Shown one piece after another: positions 32,401 to 40,092 of a stretch of DNA of 64,000 nucleotides; position 1 is the first letter of the stretch; every line of letters begins with the position of its first letter. Where the stretch lies: NCBI RefSeq assembly GCF_013385825.1, contig NZ_JACAPG010000027.1, forward strand, positions 62,253-126,252, read 5' to 3'. Position numbers and translations under genes: made by a program. The DNA is from Pseudomonas reactans. Its GTDB lineage: Bacteria > Pseudomonadota > Gammaproteobacteria > Pseudomonadales > Pseudomonadaceae. The notes beneath the pieces were generated by a model that ran no database searches, was not told where the DNA came from, and saw only the letters and a list, made by a program, of their open reading frames with translations.

Positions 32401-34368
32401 CGCCTGGCGCGTCGCAAATTCCTGCAACGCGGGCGATAACATCGGCCGGTAGAGAACATGCGGGCCAGTAGCGGAGTCCGCAGGCTCAATCACAAACATG
32501 TTCTCGACGACATCCGGTGTCGCGCCGGGCTTGCGTAAAAAAGCCAGTGGGCGAACAACGATGTCTTGTTCATCGACTTGCTTGGCTCCCCCACCCGGCG
32601 TGAACACGGCCTCGACATATGAGTAGCCGCGCGCGGTGATCCCCGCTTCGCCCTTGAGCTTGAGTTCCAGGGCCTGCATCGTCAGTTGCAGGGGCACTTG
32701 CTCGGCAAACAAGGCACTGCGCTGGCGTGATTCCGCGCTGTCGCCGAGCAACCGTTGTTGCAGCAGTTCAGGATAGTGCTTGCCGATATCAACTTGGGTG
32801 ATGATGTCTTTGAGGCGCTGGGGCGTTGTCGGATCGGTGATCAGTTGACCGAGGTGGCGCACTTCCATTTCGCCCTTGGGCAGCCCGGCCAGATTGCGCA
32901 AGGCCATGTCCGTGAAGCTCATGGTCACTCGCTCAATGTAGCCACCGCCCAAAGTGCCTACGGGCACCTTGAAGGTGACTTCCAGGTGCTGCGCGAGAAA
33001 CCCGGTGTTCTGCAGTCGGGCCTGGAGTTGTTGCTGGGTATAGGCGCGAATATCGGGAATATCCGCAAGAAAGTTACGGCCCTGATTACGTTGTACATCG
33101 CTGGCCAGCTCCAGCGCATGGCGATGGTAGGCAAAACGATCGGCTTCACTGGCATTGCGCAGCCACGCCGGCAGTTTTTCCTGCAGCCGCGCCACCTTCC
33201 CGGAGTCCGGCGCATAGGCGTCGACCAGCCAAGGGCTGGGATCGCTGATCAACGCGAACCGCTGCTCCAGGTCGCTTGGACTGCTGGTTGGCGGGAGTTC
33301 GGTGGCTGCCACCGCTTGCAGCTGATTATTCAGAATGACGGCCGCCTGTGCATCGAAGACATTCGCGTCCGGCTCATGACGCTTCCAGGTCAGACTGTCG
33401 AACACAAAATCCTTTTCCAGACGTTCTCCCCATGCCTTGCCAAACGCTTCCAGCGATTCGTAAGGGGTGACCTGCCCGTTGGGACGTGCATGCAACACCT
33501 GGGTGCTGCCGCCAATCTGGCGGGTGATCAACAGATCGGGGCTGAGCTGAGTGGCCGTGTCGCCACCGTAGCGGACGCTGGAATCCAGGACAAAGACCCT
33601 GGCCGCGTCATCCCCCTTGGCACTCAAGCGTTCCGAGCGGTCGGGATAGGAAACGACCTGGTCAAGCGTGGCGCGTTGCGCATCGGTGAGGCCGGGTTGT
33701 TTGAGTGACGCACTCCTGAGGCTGTCACTGAGCATGCCGCTCAACCACAACCAACGACTGTCCGCAGCGGGACCCGTTGCGCCTGGGGCGCTTTGCCCCC
33801 AATAGTCCGTCAACGCCTGCGCAAAAGCGTTCTTCAGCGCCGGTCGCAAGCTACGAATCGCCAGCTCGATGGCCGACATGTCTAAATCATCCCTGCGGTT
33901 CCCTGAAGAGGCAGGAACCCTGAGGGTTGCACCTGTGCGTTGATTGATCAGTTTCTGGGGTAACCCGTATTTGTCGGTGAAGTCCAGTTCACCACCTTGC
34001 GCCACTTGCTTTAACGCCATATCCAGCAACGGCGTCAGCCGGTACTGCACCGGTTTATCCGAAATCGGTTCCGCCACAGAGGTTTGTGCCAGGTTGAGTT
34101 CCAGATCGGGGTACAGGCTTTTGATGGCATCACCCAACATTTTGCTGACCACCGAGTGCACGGTGGGCCGTGTCGCGAACTGGCTGTTTACGGCACGGGC
34201 TGCAAGGTGGGTCGGCCCAGAAGGGGGTGACGACACAAGGCCAGCCTGCACATCGACGGCGGGCGCGCGCGTTGCGCTCAGGAGGGAGGTGACATCGTGC
34301 AGCGGGGTCGCAGGCCATGCCGGAGGTTGGTGAGGTACGAACAGGCTTGATGAGTTTCTGTAGATCAT
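29410..34368 (-). CDS. Dermonecrotic-toxin-like giant protein (DUF6543 type), 1652 residues
   Basis: I assign this to the large Pseudomonas proteins annotated with a dermonecrotic-toxin-like domain (DUF6543), from memory of the family. A typical segment, HVLYRPMLSP followed by GPLQQSVLAWL and VYGNGGF, lies at about residues 634-690. Two hydrophobic stretches (about 764-793 and 806-829) could insert into a membrane. A helical, coiled-coil-rich region spans about 1000-1450, and the C-terminus has a compact module with YAHFHYPVKG (about 1587) and TAAHLKIPSQ. There is no signal peptide. The ATG at 34368 follows AAGGA by nine bases; a TTG at 34407 is less likely. Two paralogues are at 46813 and 57268. 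Target and delivery route are unknown. Confidence 0.78.
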   Translation of the reverse strand: MIYRNSSSLFVPHQPPAWPATPLHDVTSLLSATRAPAVDVQAGLVSSPPSGPTHLAARAVNSQFATRPTVHSVVSKMLGDAIKSLYPDLELNLAQTSVAEPISDKPVQYRLTPLLDMALKQVAQGGELDFTDKYGLPQKLINQRTGATLRVPASSGNRRDDLDMSAIELAIRSLRPALKNAFAQALTDYWGQSAPGATGPAADSRWLWLSGMLSDSLRSASLKQPGLTDAQRATLDQVVSYPDRSERLSAKGDDAARVFVLDSSVRYGGDTATQLSPDLLITRQIGGSTQVLHARPNGQVTPYESLEAFGKAWGERLEKDFVFDSLTWKRHEPDANVFDAQAAVILNNQLQAVAATELPPTSSPSDLEQRFALISDPSPWLVDAYAPDSGKVARLQEKLPAWLRNASEADRFAYHRHALELASDVQRNQGRNFLADIPDIRAYTQQQLQARLQNTGFLAQHLEVTFKVPVGTLGGGYIERVTMSFTDMALRNLAGLPKGEMEVRHLGQLITDPTTPQRLKDIITQVDIGKHYPELLQQRLLGDSAESRQRSALFAEQVPLQLTMQALELKLKGEAGITARGYSYVEAVFTPGGGAKQVDEQDIVVRPLAFLRKPGATPDVVENMFVIEPADSATGPHVLYRPMLSPALQEFATRQALLEAIQQPGPLQQSVLAWLPDDRTRAVYGNGGFKTPNIARYGMFNEFDAPPTPAPTALAVDGYGAASTLRQDLEQGRLMQHLFQSNTHSLIHLAQGQSVSDAQSRWASYKELGGLLFNTLLPVMRGPGAMAGWLLQLASSEDDIRKLSDPTNRGDSAAVVVDLLLNMGMLLTHSVPVDVTGSPVTLDKLKEVPLAGGPGRRAPSQEPITHRATISQSPVEPTVGVIGDNKTELDFAFSTPRRLTERQRAHLDSFVVPAPEDVGVAIADGPKKGLYLSQDRLYAKIDHRWFRAANDVDGVFIIDEHNKARTGPPVRSDGQGQWHFDNSPRLRGGMPKKGGVAETVKQNLQARQERKARFDQCLQDAAPLNGARETARDELVATISDYHSARKKLRTLWGLSTTGEQQQRFIDPYMKQLEATKNLREKVDREFEELKQRTQRNSAALQDAIDILQPKKMGALDDLSEYKQKRSTLYGEILYNYRQIETFYTSLVEDSNQFVSSGRPMAEVVREARTGSVSAYAEVIDNFAKVYQDLENVKEAALVSATTLEQWTNDSSFGKTKAALFLKLQDKQPPANTALRMKLSTLSNLKELSQDRNVRTVDPAELFHLRRFKETNLIPIYRAHMDQRQYTGYTLSERKATLETVISKYQQVLSDSLSLQEANPGLMRAQYQQLFVERLNEAIGDAQADLAEVIREEQSLVPAAVARIDQQQKPAGQRTFRTRDKETLIGTTRPQESGSKTTIIDVIDLQTGKPVASYSEHSSDGEWVKIVPAEPPRPAPSPKSLATLKTEAQKLLEDSAGIERSIAFQKKKLNDPQRREGINPLDWNDMLEAQADRLQATALQAENSHSARPETEQLVKQWRAQADDLLKKARQHCADGYKVLPPKPENIDYLWKHGFVDINLERRDTATKSGDVFTEYAVRDKGKGDVLWYAHFHYPVKGSPRNLYTAAHLKIPSQRAKTQKDLIAEAGNNRVVEQIVRARIGPPLDEKLFLKL

Positions 34369-34633
34369 GAAGGCGCATCCTTGGCGTAAAAAACGGGCTA
34401 ATCCCAACGCCGCGTCGAGACGAGGCTCGCAGAAAAATACCGAACGCCCCCCAGGATGAAACAGGAAATGCGTAATTGGCTATTTCCAACAACGCGTACG
34501 CCGCTAGCCCCGTGGATGAGCGTCTTTTTCGCGATGTATGGCGGGATATGAACGCCTGGGTCGACAGCCCAAGCAACATGAGACAAACTCAACGCACTCG
34601 AAATAATCATCAATATTCCTCATGGAGGCTACG

Positions 34634-35551
34634 GTGCTGGAAATCCGCCACCTGAAAACCCTGCACGCCTTGCGCGAGGCCGATAGCCTGGTCGAAGCCG
34701 CCGAACGCCTGCACTTGACGCAGTCTGCCCTGTCCCATCAGTTCAAAGAGCTGGAAGAGCGCCTGGGCATGCCGTTGTTCGTGCGCAAGACCAAGCCGCT
34801 GCGGTTCACCAGTGCCGGCCTGCGCCTGTTGCAACTGGCCGACGCCACCCTGCCGCTGCTGCGCGGCGCCGAGCGTGACATTGCGCGGTTGGCCGGCGGC
34901 ACTGCCGGGCGTCTGCACATGGCGATCGAATGCCATAGCTGCTTCCAGTGGCTGATGCCGACCATCGACCAGTTCCGCGATGCCTGGCCGGAAGTCGAGC
35001 TGGACCTGGCCTCCGGCTTCGCCTTCGCCCCGCTTCCAGCCCTGGCCCGTGGCGACCTGGACCTGGTGGTGACCTCCGACCCGCTGGAACTGCCGGGCAT
35101 CACCTATGTGCCGCTGTTCACCTACGAAGCCATGCTCGCGGTCGCCAACCAGCACGCGCTGGCGAACAAGGCGTACATCGTGCCGGAAGACTTGCTGACC
35201 GAAACCCTGATCACCTACCCGGTGGAGCGCGACCGCCTGGATATTTTCACGCGTTTCCTCGAACCCGCCGATGTGGAACCGGCTCAGGTGCGCACGTCCG
35301 AGCTGTCAGTGATGATGATGCAACTGGTGGCCAGCGGCCGTGGCGTGTGCGGCATGCCCCATTGGGCACTGCACGAGTACAGCTCGCGTGGCTACGTGAA
35401 GGCCAAGCGCCTGGGTGAGAAAGGTTTGTTTGCCACGCTGTATGCGGGGATTCGTGCGGACATGCTGGATGCGCCGTACATGCGCGACTTCCTGCTGACG
35501 GCCAAGGACACGTCGTTTTCCACCCTGGATGGGGTCAGCGCAGTGCGCTAG
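34634..35551 (+). CDS. metR: LysR-family transcriptional regulator MetR
   Basis: The 305-residue LysR regulator has an N-terminal helix-turn-helix (SLVEAAERLHLTQSALSHQF) and a co-inducer domain. It matches MetR, which controls methionine biosynthesis genes with homocysteine as co-inducer. GTG at 34634 is preferred over the in-frame ATG at 34622 because GGAGG (34624-34628) then has an ideal five-base spacing and the protein starts (V/M)LEIRHLKTLHALRE, as in Pseudomonas orthologues. It is divergent from the giant gene. The 265-base gap between them shows no gene and no clear MetR box. Confidence 0.93.
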   Translation: MLEIRHLKTLHALREADSLVEAAERLHLTQSALSHQFKELEERLGMPLFVRKTKPLRFTSAGLRLLQLADATLPLLRGAERDIARLAGGTAGRLHMAIECHSCFQWLMPTIDQFRDAWPEVELDLASGFAFAPLPALARGDLDLVVTSDPLELPGITYVPLFTYEAMLAVANQHALANKAYIVPEDLLTETLITYPVERDRLDIFTRFLEPADVEPAQVRTSELSVMMMQLVASGRGVCGMPHWALHEYSSRGYVKAKRLGEKGLFATLYAGIRADMLDAPYMRDFLLTAKDTSFSTLDGVSAVR

Positions 35552-35653
35552 CTGTAGGAGCGAGCTTGCTCGCGAAAAACGTCAACGATAACGCGCCCAT
35601 TCTGATTCAACTCGGTGTTCTTGAATGCTTCGCGAGCAAGCTCGCTCCTACAG
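35552..35653. repeat. REP-type inverted repeat pair after metR
   Basis: CTGTAGGAGCGAGCTTGCTC at 35552 is mirrored by its complement ending at 35653. It begins immediately after the metR stop and overlaps the last bases of the convergent GNAT gene (stop at 35648), so the repeat borders or supplies both gene ends. Confidence 0.9.
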
Positions 35654-36163
35654 GGTGTGTTCAGGTGCCAAGGGCCGCCACATGTGGATCTTGTCGAAAT
35701 AATCCACACCAACCCGCACCGCCAGCGGCTCCAGGCCGTACTGGATGAAACCGCAGCGCTGGTACAGGGCAAAGGCCGCTTCATTGCCGGCGGTGACCGT
35801 CAGCTGGATCACTTTGAGGCGCGGCTGTTTACGCGCTTCGTCCAGTGCCGCTTCCACCAACTGACGGCCCAAGCCTTTTTGTTGGTGGTCCGCATTCACG
35901 TACATGCCGAACAGGGTCACCTTGTGCCGCGCTTTTTCTCGCGGCTCAAAGGCCAGGCCGACAATGCCGGCCAACTCATCCCCGTCAAACGCACCGAGCA
36001 GGCAATCCAACGGGCTGCTCAAGCGTTTTTCCCACCAGCTCAGCGGCATTGCCGCACGCTCCGCCACGCTGGAGGTGAACGCCTGGGGATAGACGCCATA
36101 CGCCTCAAGCATCAACGCCCGATACGCCTCGGCGTCGCTGGCCGCCAGCGTGCGGATGATCAT
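35648..36163 (-). CDS. GNAT family N-acetyltransferase
   Basis: The 171-residue protein is a single GNAT domain. The acetyl-CoA pyrophosphate loop is HQQKGLGRQLVEAAL (motif A, near residues 93-107), with the following beta-strand VIQLTVTAGNEAAFALYQRCGF. The substrate is unknown. Its ATG overlaps the end of the upstream Nudix gene by four bases, so the two are coupled. Its last six bases lie in a REP element. Confidence 0.9.
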   Translation of the reverse strand: MIIRTLAASDAEAYRALMLEAYGVYPQAFTSSVAERAAMPLSWWEKRLSSPLDCLLGAFDGDELAGIVGLAFEPREKARHKVTLFGMYVNADHQQKGLGRQLVEAALDEARKQPRLKVIQLTVTAGNEAAFALYQRCGFIQYGLEPLAVRVGVDYFDKIHMWRPLAPEHTL

Positions 36164-36567
36164 GCCGTCAGCGAGGCGCGGTAAAACGGTAGGATCAGAT
36201 CGCGCGTCAGCGGGGCCAATTGCAGGCCGCCATCTCCGGCCGGGTCGATCCAGCGCACTTCTTCAATCTCGGCGGCAGGCGTGACCGCCACATCGATCTG
36301 CACCTGGAATAGCTCGGCTTCCACGGTGAAACCCGGCTCGTTGACCGCAGGCGCGGAAAACTTGCCGAGATAGACGGCGGCGCTTGGCTCGATACGCAGG
36401 TTCAGTTCTTCGTGTAGCTCACGGGCCAAGGCCTCGGCAGGCTGCTCGCCGGCGTCGATTTTGCCGCCGGGTTGCATGAAGGCCTGGGTGCCGCGTTTGC
36501 GCACCAGCAGGGTTTGGCCGTCAGCGCCGATCAGGAGGGCGGCGGCGATGCGGATGGTGGAGGGCAT
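36160..36567 (-). CDS. Nudix hydrolase
   Basis: The 135-residue protein has a Nudix box at about residues 34-56: GGKIDAGEQPAEALARELHE followed by ELNL, with the metal-binding REL-HEE glutamates intact. The usual second glycine of the box is Asn. Substrate is probably a nucleoside-diphosphate derivative, not identifiable from sequence. It is translationally coupled to the GNAT gene that follows it. Confidence 0.92.
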   Translation of the reverse strand: MPSTIRIAAALLIGADGQTLLVRKRGTQAFMQPGGKIDAGEQPAEALARELHEELNLRIEPSAAVYLGKFSAPAVNEPGFTVEAELFQVQIDVAVTPAAEIEEVRWIDPAGDGGLQLAPLTRDLILPFYRASLTA

Positions 36568-36615
36568 GAACGATCTTCCTTGGCTGCAAAGGGCGCAAGG
36601 ATCACATGAAGTGGC

Positions 36616-37962
36616 TCAGCCGCAAAGCAGTCCATCGCCGTTATCCTTGATGAAGACACTGTAGCGCGCCCCTTCCATGGTCTCGAAGGCAATCAATTTA
36701 TCCACCAATGGCAGGTTCAACACCTTGCCGGCGTTGAGCAACAGCATGCCGTTGTCGGCATTGAGGTTGCGCGCCAGCACCATGCCCTCCGCAAGCTCGC
36801 GTGTACCGAGAACTTTGACGTTGGGATCACCCAAGGTCACGTCATTGAGGTAGGTCGCGCAGACCAGCACAAAGTCTTCGACCATCACCGGGTCATACAG
36901 CCGACCGGCGTATTTGCGGATGTACAGCAGCGCTTCGTCGCTGTTCATCTGCCGCTCCAGGATCAGGCCTTTTTGCAGCTCGATAAAGTCCACAGCCAGT
37001 TTCAACAGGCGCGAACCGGCGGGAATCGCTTCGCCTTTGAGGTGATCGGGGAAACCACTGCCGTCCCAACGTTCCTGATGATGGCGGATCAGGCGTGCGG
37101 CGTCTTTCATCGGTTCCAGGGTCATCAGCAGCGATTCGCTCTGAGTGGCGTAGGCGCGATAGCGTTCGCGGTCGCTGCTGTGCAGCAGGTCCGAGGGCGA
37201 GGCCATCATGCTGTCGCTCCAGCTCAGCTTGCCGATGTTGTAGAGCGCGGCGGCCATGGTCAGGTCCCGGTTGCTGGCCTCGTCCACGCCATGAGTCACA
37301 CACCAGGTGCGTACCAACTCGATGATCTGCCGGTTGGTCTGTTTGGCCCGGGGCAGGCGCAGGTTGGCCAACAGCGAGAACACCTCAGTGCCGGTGGCGT
37401 AGCTGTGTTTGAGTTCTTCGTAGGCCAGGTCGAGCATGTCGGCGGTCTGCTGCAACTCGCTGGTGCGCGAGACCACGCGTTTTTCCAGGGTGGCGTTGAG
37501 CTGCTTGAGTTCATCGTTCTGCTGCTGGATCAGTTGTTCAAGGCGCAGGCGTTCGCGTTCGGAATGCTGATGGGCCAGGGATTGGCGCAGCGCCAGCAAC
37601 AGTTCCTCATCCTTCCAGGGTTTGCTCAGGTAGCGGTAGATCTCGCCTTCGTTGATGGCTTTGACGATCAGGGTCAAATCAGTTTCGCCGGTCAGCAGAA
37701 TGCGCACGGTGTGAGGGTAGTGTTGGTGGATGTGCGCCAGCAGCGAGGCGCCGTCCATGTCGGGCAGGCGTGCGGCACTCATCACCAGGTCGACGGGTTG
37801 GCTGGCGAGAATGGCCAGGGCATCGGCAGCGCAGGTGGCGCTGTGCAGGTCGAAGGGTTCCAGCCGCAACAGTTGGGTGAGGCTATGGAGTACATCCGGG
37901 TGAGCGTCGATCAGCAGCACCACGGCACGTTCGGCATCGGTGAAAGTGACTGACTCTCCCAT
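36616..37962 (-). CDS. Degenerate response regulator with HD-GYP domain
   Basis: The 448-residue protein has an N-terminal receiver fold (about 12-130), a coiled coil (about 130-185), an HD-GYP-like domain (about 195-350) and a C-terminal extension of about 90 residues. The phospho-acceptor position in SAARLPDMDG is Ala63, not Asp, and the acidic pocket DD is DA (Asp19-Ala20), while KPW is kept. In the HD-GYP half the HD dyad is Tyr241-Asn242 (LYNIGK), and GYP reads GFP in WDGSGFP. Both enzymatic halves thus look unable to be phosphorylated or to cleave c-di-GMP in the usual way. It may act by binding, as a scaffold. It is monocistronic. Confidence 0.88.
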   Translation of the reverse strand: MGESVTFTDAERAVVLLIDAHPDVLHSLTQLLRLEPFDLHSATCAADALAILASQPVDLVMSAARLPDMDGASLLAHIHQHYPHTVRILLTGETDLTLIVKAINEGEIYRYLSKPWKDEELLLALRQSLAHQHSERERLRLEQLIQQQNDELKQLNATLEKRVVSRTSELQQTADMLDLAYEELKHSYATGTEVFSLLANLRLPRAKQTNRQIIELVRTWCVTHGVDEASNRDLTMAAALYNIGKLSWSDSMMASPSDLLHSSDRERYRAYATQSESLLMTLEPMKDAARLIRHHQERWDGSGFPDHLKGEAIPAGSRLLKLAVDFIELQKGLILERQMNSDEALLYIRKYAGRLYDPVMVEDFVLVCATYLNDVTLGDPNVKVLGTRELAEGMVLARNLNADNGMLLLNAGKVLNLPLVDKLIAFETMEGARYSVFIKDNGDGLLCG

Positions 37963-38100
37963 GGGACACCTCGGATCGTCGGTGTGCGGTCCTTATGGTC
38001 TGGGTCTGCCTTCCTGGCGATTACTGACTTGCCTGTTACTGAGTAGCTTAGTTGGCTTTTCGGAAAATGATGGCCTTACGATATCAACGGCATAAAAAAA

Positions 38101-38124
38101 GCCGCCCCAGATACCGGAGCGGCC
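38101..38124 (-). terminator. Terminator of rpmE2
   Basis: On the minus strand GCCGCTCC and GGGGCGGC form an eight-base stem (one G-U pair) around a short loop, followed by seven T residues (38094-38100). It lies 22 bases after the rpmE2 stop. Confidence 0.85.
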
Positions 38125-38146
38125 TTCGAGGTGAAACCTGCAAACC

Positions 38147-38419
38147 TCACGCGTCAGCTTTTTTCGGGCTCGAACCGAACGAAGCGAAACGCTTGTTGAA
38201 CCCGGCAATCCGACCTTCGGCCTGGGTCTTTCGCTGTTGGCCGGTGTAGATAGGGTGCGAGGCGCTGGACACGTCCAGCGGGATGTACGGGTAAGTGTTG
38301 CCGTCGCTGTGTTTATGGGTGCGGTCGCTGTCGGCGGTGGAGCCGATCAGGAAGAACACGTCGGCGGCAGTGTCGTGGAACAGCACGGTGCGGTAGTCAG
38401 GATGGATACCAGCTTTCAT
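38147..38419 (-). CDS. rpmE2: 50S ribosomal protein L31 type B (zinc-independent)
   Basis: The 90-residue protein matches L31 type B (KAGIHPDYRTVLFHDTAADV start; SHPIYTGQQRKTQAEGRIAG near the end). It lacks the CxxC pairs of zinc-binding L31. It replaces the zinc form on the ribosome during zinc starvation, which frees zinc. GGAGG lies four bases before the ATG at 38419. A Zur-like palindrome lies 33-47 bases upstream. The usual partner gene for L36 type B (rpmJ2) is not next to it. Confidence 0.95.
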   Translation of the reverse strand: MKAGIHPDYRTVLFHDTAADVFFLIGSTADSDRTHKHSDGNTYPYIPLDVSSASHPIYTGQQRKTQAEGRIAGFNKRFASFGSSPKKADA

Positions 38420-38451
38420 AAGGCCTCCGGGGCGTCTGGGTGCATTCAATT

Positions 38452-38466
38452 TGTTATACAGTAACA
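38452..38466. promoter_or_regulatory. Candidate Zur box upstream of rpmE2
   Basis: TGTTATACAGTAACA is a 15-base inverted repeat (TGTTA/TAACA arms) close to the Zur core GTTATNNNATAAC with one mismatch. It lies 33 bases upstream of rpmE2, a gene repressed by zinc-loaded Zur in many bacteria. Confidence 0.55.
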
Positions 38467-38519
38467 CAAATCATGCACCCAAACGAGAACCGATTGCAAT
38501 AAGAATAGGCCCGTCGCTT

Positions 38520-39845
38520 CTATGCGGCTTCCTGGAAGTCCATCTCCGGTGGCTGCTGTGAGAACCCGCGAGTCAGCACGCCCAAGTAAACCAGGCCGAT
38601 CGCCAACCACACCAAGCCCAGGTAGATAGCCAGATGATCGAGGCTGACCATCAACCACAGGTCCGCCAGCAGGCCGATGAACGGGAAAACCAGAAACAGG
38701 ATCAACTCACGCAGGCCGCGCTGCTTGGCGCCGATCCAGTAGTGGGAAATCACCGACAGGTTGACCAGGCTGAACGCCAGGAATGCACCGAAGTTGATGA
38801 ACGAGGTGGAAGTGGTCACGTCCAGCTTCAACGCCAACAGCGCCACCACCGCGCACAACAGGATGCTGTTGACCGGCGTACCGAAGCGCGCATGCAAGGC
38901 ACCGAAGAACGACTTGGGCAATACACCGTCGCGGCCCATGGCGAACAGCAAGCGCGAACCACTGGCCTGGGCCGACAGCCCCGAAGCGAACTGGCCGACA
39001 ATCAGGCCGATCAGGAAGATCGACACAAACAGGTCGCCACCGATATTGCGCGCGATTTCATACGCCGCCGAATCCACATTGGCGAATTCGAACGACGGAT
39101 GGGCCACCTGCACAAAGTAGGACACCGCCACGAAGATCAGGCCGCCAATCAAGGTAATCAACATGATCGCCCGTGGGATGGTGCGGCGTGGGTCGCGGGT
39201 TTCTTCGGTCAGCGTACTCACCGCATCAAAGCCCAGGAACGAATAGCAGGCGATAGCCGCGCCGCTCATGATCAACGGCATGTGCATCTGGCCGTTGAAG
39301 AAGGGGGCGATGGTCCACAGCGGCTTGCTTGCGTCACCACCGATGTAGTGAATGCACAGCGCCACAAACGCAATCAACACCAGAAATTGCACCAGCATCA
39401 GCAACGCATTGATGCCGTTGGCCAGCTTGAGGCCGACGATGTTGATGGCGCTGGTGATGCCGATAAAGGCCAGCACCCAGATCCACTGCGGCACCGCCGG
39501 GAACGCCGAATTGAGGTACGCCGCACCGATCAGCCAGATGGCCATGGGCAAGAACAGGTAGTCGAGCAACACCGCCCAACCGGCGATAAAGCCCAGCTTG
39601 GGGCTGATGGCCTTGCGCACGTAGCTGTAGGCGGAACCGGCCACCGGAAACGCCGAGGCCATTCGCCCGTAGCTCATGGCGGTGAAAAACATCGCCACCA
39701 GGGCGGCCAGGTAAGCGGCGGGGACCATGCCCGCAGTGGATTGCGCCAGGATGCCGAAGGTGCCGAGCACAATGATCGGTGTCATATAGGCGATGCCAAA
39801 CAGCACCACCGACCCTAACGACAGGGTGCGTTGCAAACGAGCCAT
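38520..39845 (-). CDS. APC family amino-acid/amine permease
   Basis: The 441-residue inner-membrane permease has about 12 hydrophobic helices and APC motifs (FGIAYMTPIIVLGTFGI in helix 1; GFDAVSTLTEETRDPRRTIPRAI in the middle). The substrate may be an amino acid or amine such as putrescine. The ATG at 39845 is preferred over a TTG at 39863 because GGAG lies eight bases before it. It is transcribed in the same direction as, and downstream of, the nitrilase-family gene; a REP repeat separates them. Confidence 0.9.
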   Translation of the reverse strand: MARLQRTLSLGSVVLFGIAYMTPIIVLGTFGILAQSTAGMVPAAYLAALVAMFFTAMSYGRMASAFPVAGSAYSYVRKAISPKLGFIAGWAVLLDYLFLPMAIWLIGAAYLNSAFPAVPQWIWVLAFIGITSAINIVGLKLANGINALLMLVQFLVLIAFVALCIHYIGGDASKPLWTIAPFFNGQMHMPLIMSGAAIACYSFLGFDAVSTLTEETRDPRRTIPRAIMLITLIGGLIFVAVSYFVQVAHPSFEFANVDSAAYEIARNIGGDLFVSIFLIGLIVGQFASGLSAQASGSRLLFAMGRDGVLPKSFFGALHARFGTPVNSILLCAVVALLALKLDVTTSTSFINFGAFLAFSLVNLSVISHYWIGAKQRGLRELILFLVFPFIGLLADLWLMVSLDHLAIYLGLVWLAIGLVYLGVLTRGFSQQPPEMDFQEAA

Positions 39846-39933
39846 GGGTGATTCTCCGCGCAATTATTAGATTTATGGCAGAACTGAAGTCGGTGTCGCG
39901 AATTTCATTTTTCTTATGATCAAGCATGTTTCG

Positions 39934-40069
39934 TGTGGCGAGCGGGCTTGTCCCGCGTTGGGCTGCGAAGCGGCCCCCAAAACCTGCCCCTTAGCTCTGC
40001 TCGGAAAAATGCGGTGAATGTAATTGGGGCTGCTGCGCAGCCCAACGCGGGACAAGCCCGCTCGCCACA
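39934..40069. repeat. Long inverted repeat of a second REP family
   Basis: TGTGGCGAGCGGGCTTGTCC at 39934 begins a 34-base arm (39934-39967) that is repeated inverted at 40036-40069. This core differs from the GTAGGAGC family, so two REP families are present in the window. It fills most of the gap between the nitrilase and the permease genes. Confidence 0.88.
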
Positions 40070-40092
40070 ATGGTCCGATGCACAAAGGGAGA

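Noticed and set aside
37975..38146. rpmJ2 (L36 type B) next to rpmE2
   Set aside because: No frame with the short basic L36 pattern was found here; the space holds only the rpmE2 terminator.
2953..40069. Possible CRISPR array from repeated GTAGGAGCGAGCTTGCTC units
   Set aside because: The units occur as single inverted pairs kilobases apart, not as evenly spaced direct repeats, and fit REP elements; no cas genes are present.
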